Assembly (NCBI GenBank): GCA_033980235.1
Contig: CM067075.1
Coordinates: 9,826,608-9,890,607, forward strand
Length of the DNA: 64,000 bases
Source of the DNA: Diadema setosum
Taxonomy: Eukaryota > Echinodermata > Echinoidea > Diadematoida > Diadematidae
Reading direction: 5' to 3'
Shown here: one piece after another, positions 62,315-64,000 of the stretch
Numbering within the stretch: the stretch's first letter is position 1
Layout of the letters: each line of letters opens with the position of its first letter
Notes under the pieces: generated by a model
Databases searched by the model: none
Told to the model about the DNA's origin: nothing
Seen by the model: the letters and a program-made list of their open reading frames with translations, nothing else
Program-made: the position numbers and the translations under genes

Positions 62315-63392
62315 CATATATACATATATATTATAACATACGGAAGATGTCAGACGATTTCGATCGTACCGGTACATGACGTCACTATACTTATATAGGG
62401 ATCCTGCAGTTAATCACCAAAGCAAACAATGAAATGTAATGACCTGACTAAAGTTTTCGTTGTTTAGTTACATGATGATTTATATGATTAATTATAAATC
62501 CTATCTCTACCATTACATGGATGTGCAATGATGTCATTACGGGAAAATGAGTTGTGTGATTGCTAAATTATCGACCAATGAAATATGGGGTTTTGTTGTT
62601 GTTTTTGCTGTTGTTGTTTGTGAGTGATTGTGTGTGTGTGGGTGTGGGTGTGTGTATGTGTGTGTGATTTGTGTGTTCTTGTGTGTTCCCATTATTATTT
62701 CTTTTTGAAATTCCAATCAGTTGAGTGGCTAACATCTTTGAAAGCTCGTCTTTCACATAGACCTCTCTTTTTCAGTAACACAATGAGCTTGTTCAAACGG
62801 CCTTATAAAGGTTTTGTGCTCGTTTATTTTTCTTTTCCCCTTTCAAATCTATACAGTGTATTTTCATATATTTCATATAACATTGACTTGTAATTGTTGT
62901 TTGAAATAATTTATGTGATATTCGAAATAAAAATGTAATTGAGCTGAATTAAACCTCTGCAAGTTTGTAGTATAAACCTACTTGTATAATCTTTGTGAAG
63001 TTCACTTTGATGACAAGAATAACTGTCGTGTATAGTTAATGATAGGTCAAGTTATGAGTATGATTGGGACACACCTTTATTCCGATGTTTGTAGCCAGTA
63101 GAGGTTTAATGCTATCGGGATGGTTGAGCATCACCACCGGTTTCCATCCCATCCAGAACACCAGAAGTCTCCGGTACTTGCTCACTGCTTCTTGCTCCCA
63201 CTCAAATCCCGGCTCGTTGAACCCCGGGTCGCGGGCGTTGCCATAGAACCAGTGTGGCTTGGGCCCGGGAAGATGTCGTCGGATATACGCTAGACGGCGA
63301 AGAGTAGCGACAAGGGACAAGAAAAACTGGACAATCTTGAAACCAAAGAAGGATAAAGCAACAGTTCCCAAAATGGTCGTAATGAACGACAT
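56044..63392 (-). CDS. Gene 5: CYP4F-like cytochrome P450, 7 exons, intact (second subgroup)
   Basis: Exons in coding order: 63392-63075, 61571-61431, 59353-59160, 58620-58476, 58154-58062, 57629-57478, 56482-56044 (TAG). Total 1482 nt, 493 aa, all introns GT-AG. Seen: N-terminal anchor MSFITTILGTVALSFFGF, hinge LPGPKPHW, helix C WKRHRSLITPSFHF, I-helix AGTDTTASA, ExxR, and heme loop FSAGARNCLG with Cys443. Ala304 lies at the covalent-heme Glu position. It is the closest relative of gene 4; the heme exon is very similar and differs mostly near the start (LYVNVPPF against MYVYVPPF). A GTG codon 12 nt upstream is in frame, but the conserved ATG is preferred. An AATAAA (minus strand) lies about 70 nt past the stop. 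Role as for gene 1: ER monooxygenase, probably on fatty-acid-like substrates, by family inference. Confidence 0.92.
56805..57140. mobile_element. 336-bp element with about 60-bp inverted ends in gene 5 intron 6
   Basis: The left end ctcggatgaccctgcaggaa + gcattgtttgcgaa and the inverted right end cttggatgaccaggtggcatt + gtttgcgaga agree over about 60 bp through gtgcaaaaatc and gcaaaagta. A GT tract (56955-56990) lies inside. Confidence 0.7.
59956..59995. repeat. TTTC microsatellite in gene 5 intron 2
   Basis: About ten tttc units preceded by ttcattcattcattc. Confidence 0.9.
60628..60705. repeat. CA, CAAA and GA microsatellites in gene 5 intron 2
   Basis: CA run, caaacaaacaaac, then gagagagagagag. 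Confidence 0.85.
61650..61755. repeat. ATG/ATA trinucleotide repeat in gene 5 intron 1
   Basis: atgatgatgatgatg core with ata and acaata variants, starting about 80 nt from exon 2. Confidence 0.9.
62264..62332. repeat. TA microsatellite in gene 5 intron 1
   Basis: More than 25 TA units with ca interruptions towards the right. Confidence 0.92.
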
Positions 63393-63603
63393 AGTGAAAT
63401 CCACAAGTTTTACTTACAAAAATACTACAAAACAAAATCCAACATTGAAATATCAACAAACAACAAAACGAATTCTCTTCGATCGATCCTTGGACAACTG
63501 CATGAACCAGCACTGCGTCTTGTTTCGCTATTCCGAAAAAACAAAGAACAGCAAATGCAAGCATTGCACATACACATGCCACATGTAGACACATACACAC
63601 ACA

Positions 63604-63643
<40 letters not shown>

Positions 63644-64000
63644 TGAAAACACAAACACAAGCAACCAAAAGAATGATGTGCCACCTCACAGTGGACAGAA
63701 TAGTCATAGACATACCGTCCAAAGTTCAAAGTCATGTCAAGGGGACGATATTTCCCGTCACCTTTATCTTGGGGTTAAAGCATCATAGTCTCTGTCCGAG
63801 GCTCACTCGCTGTAAAAAAAAAAAAAAGAAAAAAAAATGCAAGCAATGCGAAAACATGTGACGGATTCTCCATCTCTCCCTCAACAAAACAATACCCAAA
63901 GCATAACAAAATAAACACAGAAGACAGAATGAAGATCCGATTACTAAATTACGCTATGATTCTGCATTAAGATGAATAGAGAGATATTAAGAATTTTAAC
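63393..64000. other. 5' flank of gene 5
   Basis: No gene. A CT/CA microsatellite lies at 63601-63645 and an A-rich tract at 63812-63838. The window ends before the place where the paralogue-shared upstream block would be expected. No promoter element could be fixed. Confidence 0.5.

Overview
The window is eukaryotic: AT-rich, intron-bearing DNA full of microsatellites, foldback elements, non-LTR retrotransposon remnants and non-autonomous DNA transposons. Protein similarity recalled from memory and the repeat style (CCGT-rich 'gcctccgc' repeat, 'gttattccgaaggttcg' words, short TA-flanked foldbacks) suggest a marine invertebrate deuterostome, probably an echinoderm. That placement is an inference, not something the sequence proves.

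The genic content is one tandem array of five cytochrome P450 genes, all on the minus strand. They are CYP4 family, CYP4F-like, and are numbered 1 to 5 from left to right. Each has seven coding exons with the same intron phases (0,0,2,0,0,2). Exons 2 to 7 have the same lengths in every copy apart from the lesions in gene 3: 141, 194, 145, 93, 152 and 439 nt. Exon 1 is 321 nt in genes 1-3 and 318 nt in genes 4-5. Genes 1 (617-8189), 4 (40793-49795) and 5 (56044-63392) read as intact proteins of 494, 493 and 493 aa. Gene 2 (12994-20528) is intact except for a GC donor at intron 1 and an in-frame TAA at the start of exon 5; a second acceptor 9 nt downstream would skip the TAA. Gene 3 (25635-34723) is a pseudogene with four lesions. 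Genes 1-3 and genes 4-5 form two subgroups by sequence.

Spaces between genes are about 5-6 kb. 1-616 is the 3' flank of gene 1 with a direct repeat and a hairpin. 8190-12993 holds an upstream block shared among paralogues, a MITE, an L2/CR1-type LINE C-terminus and two inverted-repeat elements. 20529-25634 holds a CCGT-bearing 1-kb repeat, the shared block, foldbacks, a LINE end and two GATATA arrays. 34724-40792 holds an 857-bp TA-flanked insertion, a foldback, the shared block, a perfect 57-bp-arm palindrome and LINE remnants. 49796-56043 holds the shared block, CT/TA tracts, C/G runs and a G-rich minisatellite. Introns also carry large insertions, among them a 1600-bp element in gene 3, a 672-bp element and an RT fragment in gene 4, and a 468-bp tandem duplication in gene 1.

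The five products would be parallel ER-anchored monooxygenases rather than steps of one pathway; CYP4F relatives act as omega-hydroxylases of fatty acids, eicosanoids or xenobiotics. All five copies have Ala where most CYP4 enzymes have the I-helix Glu that binds heme covalently. No other protein-coding gene, no convincing tRNA or rRNA gene and no CRISPR array was seen. The main interest lies in the array's birth-and-death dynamics (splice-site drift, decay, transposon load) and in the paralogue-shared upstream block, not in a clearly new molecular system.
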